This document shows positions 63,913 to 64,000 of a DNA stretch of 64,000 nucleotides, in pieces (the stretch's first letter is position 1; the number at the start of each line of letters is the position of its first letter). Source of the stretch: Metopolophium dirhodum (lineage: Eukaryota > Arthropoda > Insecta > Hemiptera > Aphididae); NCBI RefSeq assembly GCF_019925205.1, contig NC_083566.1, positions 34,913,558 through 34,977,557 on the forward strand, given 5' to 3'. Position numbers and translations under genes: made by a program. The notes under the pieces are model-generated. The model searched no databases. It had not been told where the DNA came from and saw only the letters and a program-made list of their open reading frames with translations.

Positions 63913-64000
63913 CTAAAATAAATTAACAGATTTTTACTAACGAATTTATCTACTATAATATATACAAATTAAATAATATGTTTGACCAAAACACAAGATA

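Overview
The window reads as a piece of an insect nuclear genome, most likely an aphid. The evidence is its strong AT richness, spliced genes with GT-AG introns, long intergenic stretches, many microsatellites and very frequent TAGGTACCTA-type palindromes. The aphid assignment is an inference from these traits; no database was searched. There is no operon structure, CRISPR array or prokaryotic signal.

Layout. Positions 1-20,480 contain no gene I can identify. This stretch is AT-rich DNA broken by GC-richer islands loaded with trinucleotide and dinucleotide repeats (about 1-2,100; 8,200-8,720; 11,090-13,130; 17,640-19,240), plus one copy of a dispersed repeat (about 15,590-16,960). At 20,484-20,752 on the minus strand is a convincing terminal coding exon of a gene I do not recognise. 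Another GC-richer island at 24,400-25,800 could hold its promoter. From 27,177 to 52,092 (+) lies a gene of about 18 exons. I read it as the axonemal protein CFAP70/TTC18, with an N-terminal region and C-terminal TPR repeats. Its introns hold an antisense tRNA-derived SINE with target-site duplications, an antisense 5'-truncated LINE with target-site duplications, a decayed FLYWCH/MULE DNA transposon with terminal inverted repeats and a 9-bp duplication, and a second copy of the dispersed repeat.

The right end is gene-dense and its housekeeping genes are recognisable exon by exon: TOMM40 (-, 52,606-55,572), ERCC1 (-, 56,804-57,838), YJU2B/CCDC130 (+, 59,016-60,803) and SLC25A26, the mitochondrial S-adenosylmethionine carrier (-, 60,938 to beyond the right edge). 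CFAP70 and TOMM40 are convergent, ERCC1 and YJU2B are divergent, and YJU2B and SLC25A26 are tail-to-tail only 134 bp apart. These genes act in different processes (cilia, mitochondrial protein import, DNA repair, splicing, mitochondrial metabolite transport), so their proximity does not suggest a pathway cluster.

The most interesting structures are mobile-element relationships. They include a SINE and a LINE that share a 3' tail within one gene, a roughly 410-bp near-palindromic foldback element in the ERCC1/YJU2B divergent promoter interval, and a roughly 760-bp element with long inverted repeats in an SLC25A26 intron. I also note a probable GC-AG intron in CFAP70 and the unidentified minus-strand terminal exon. 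I found no clearly new biological system. All exon boundaries come from reading splice sites and frame by eye.
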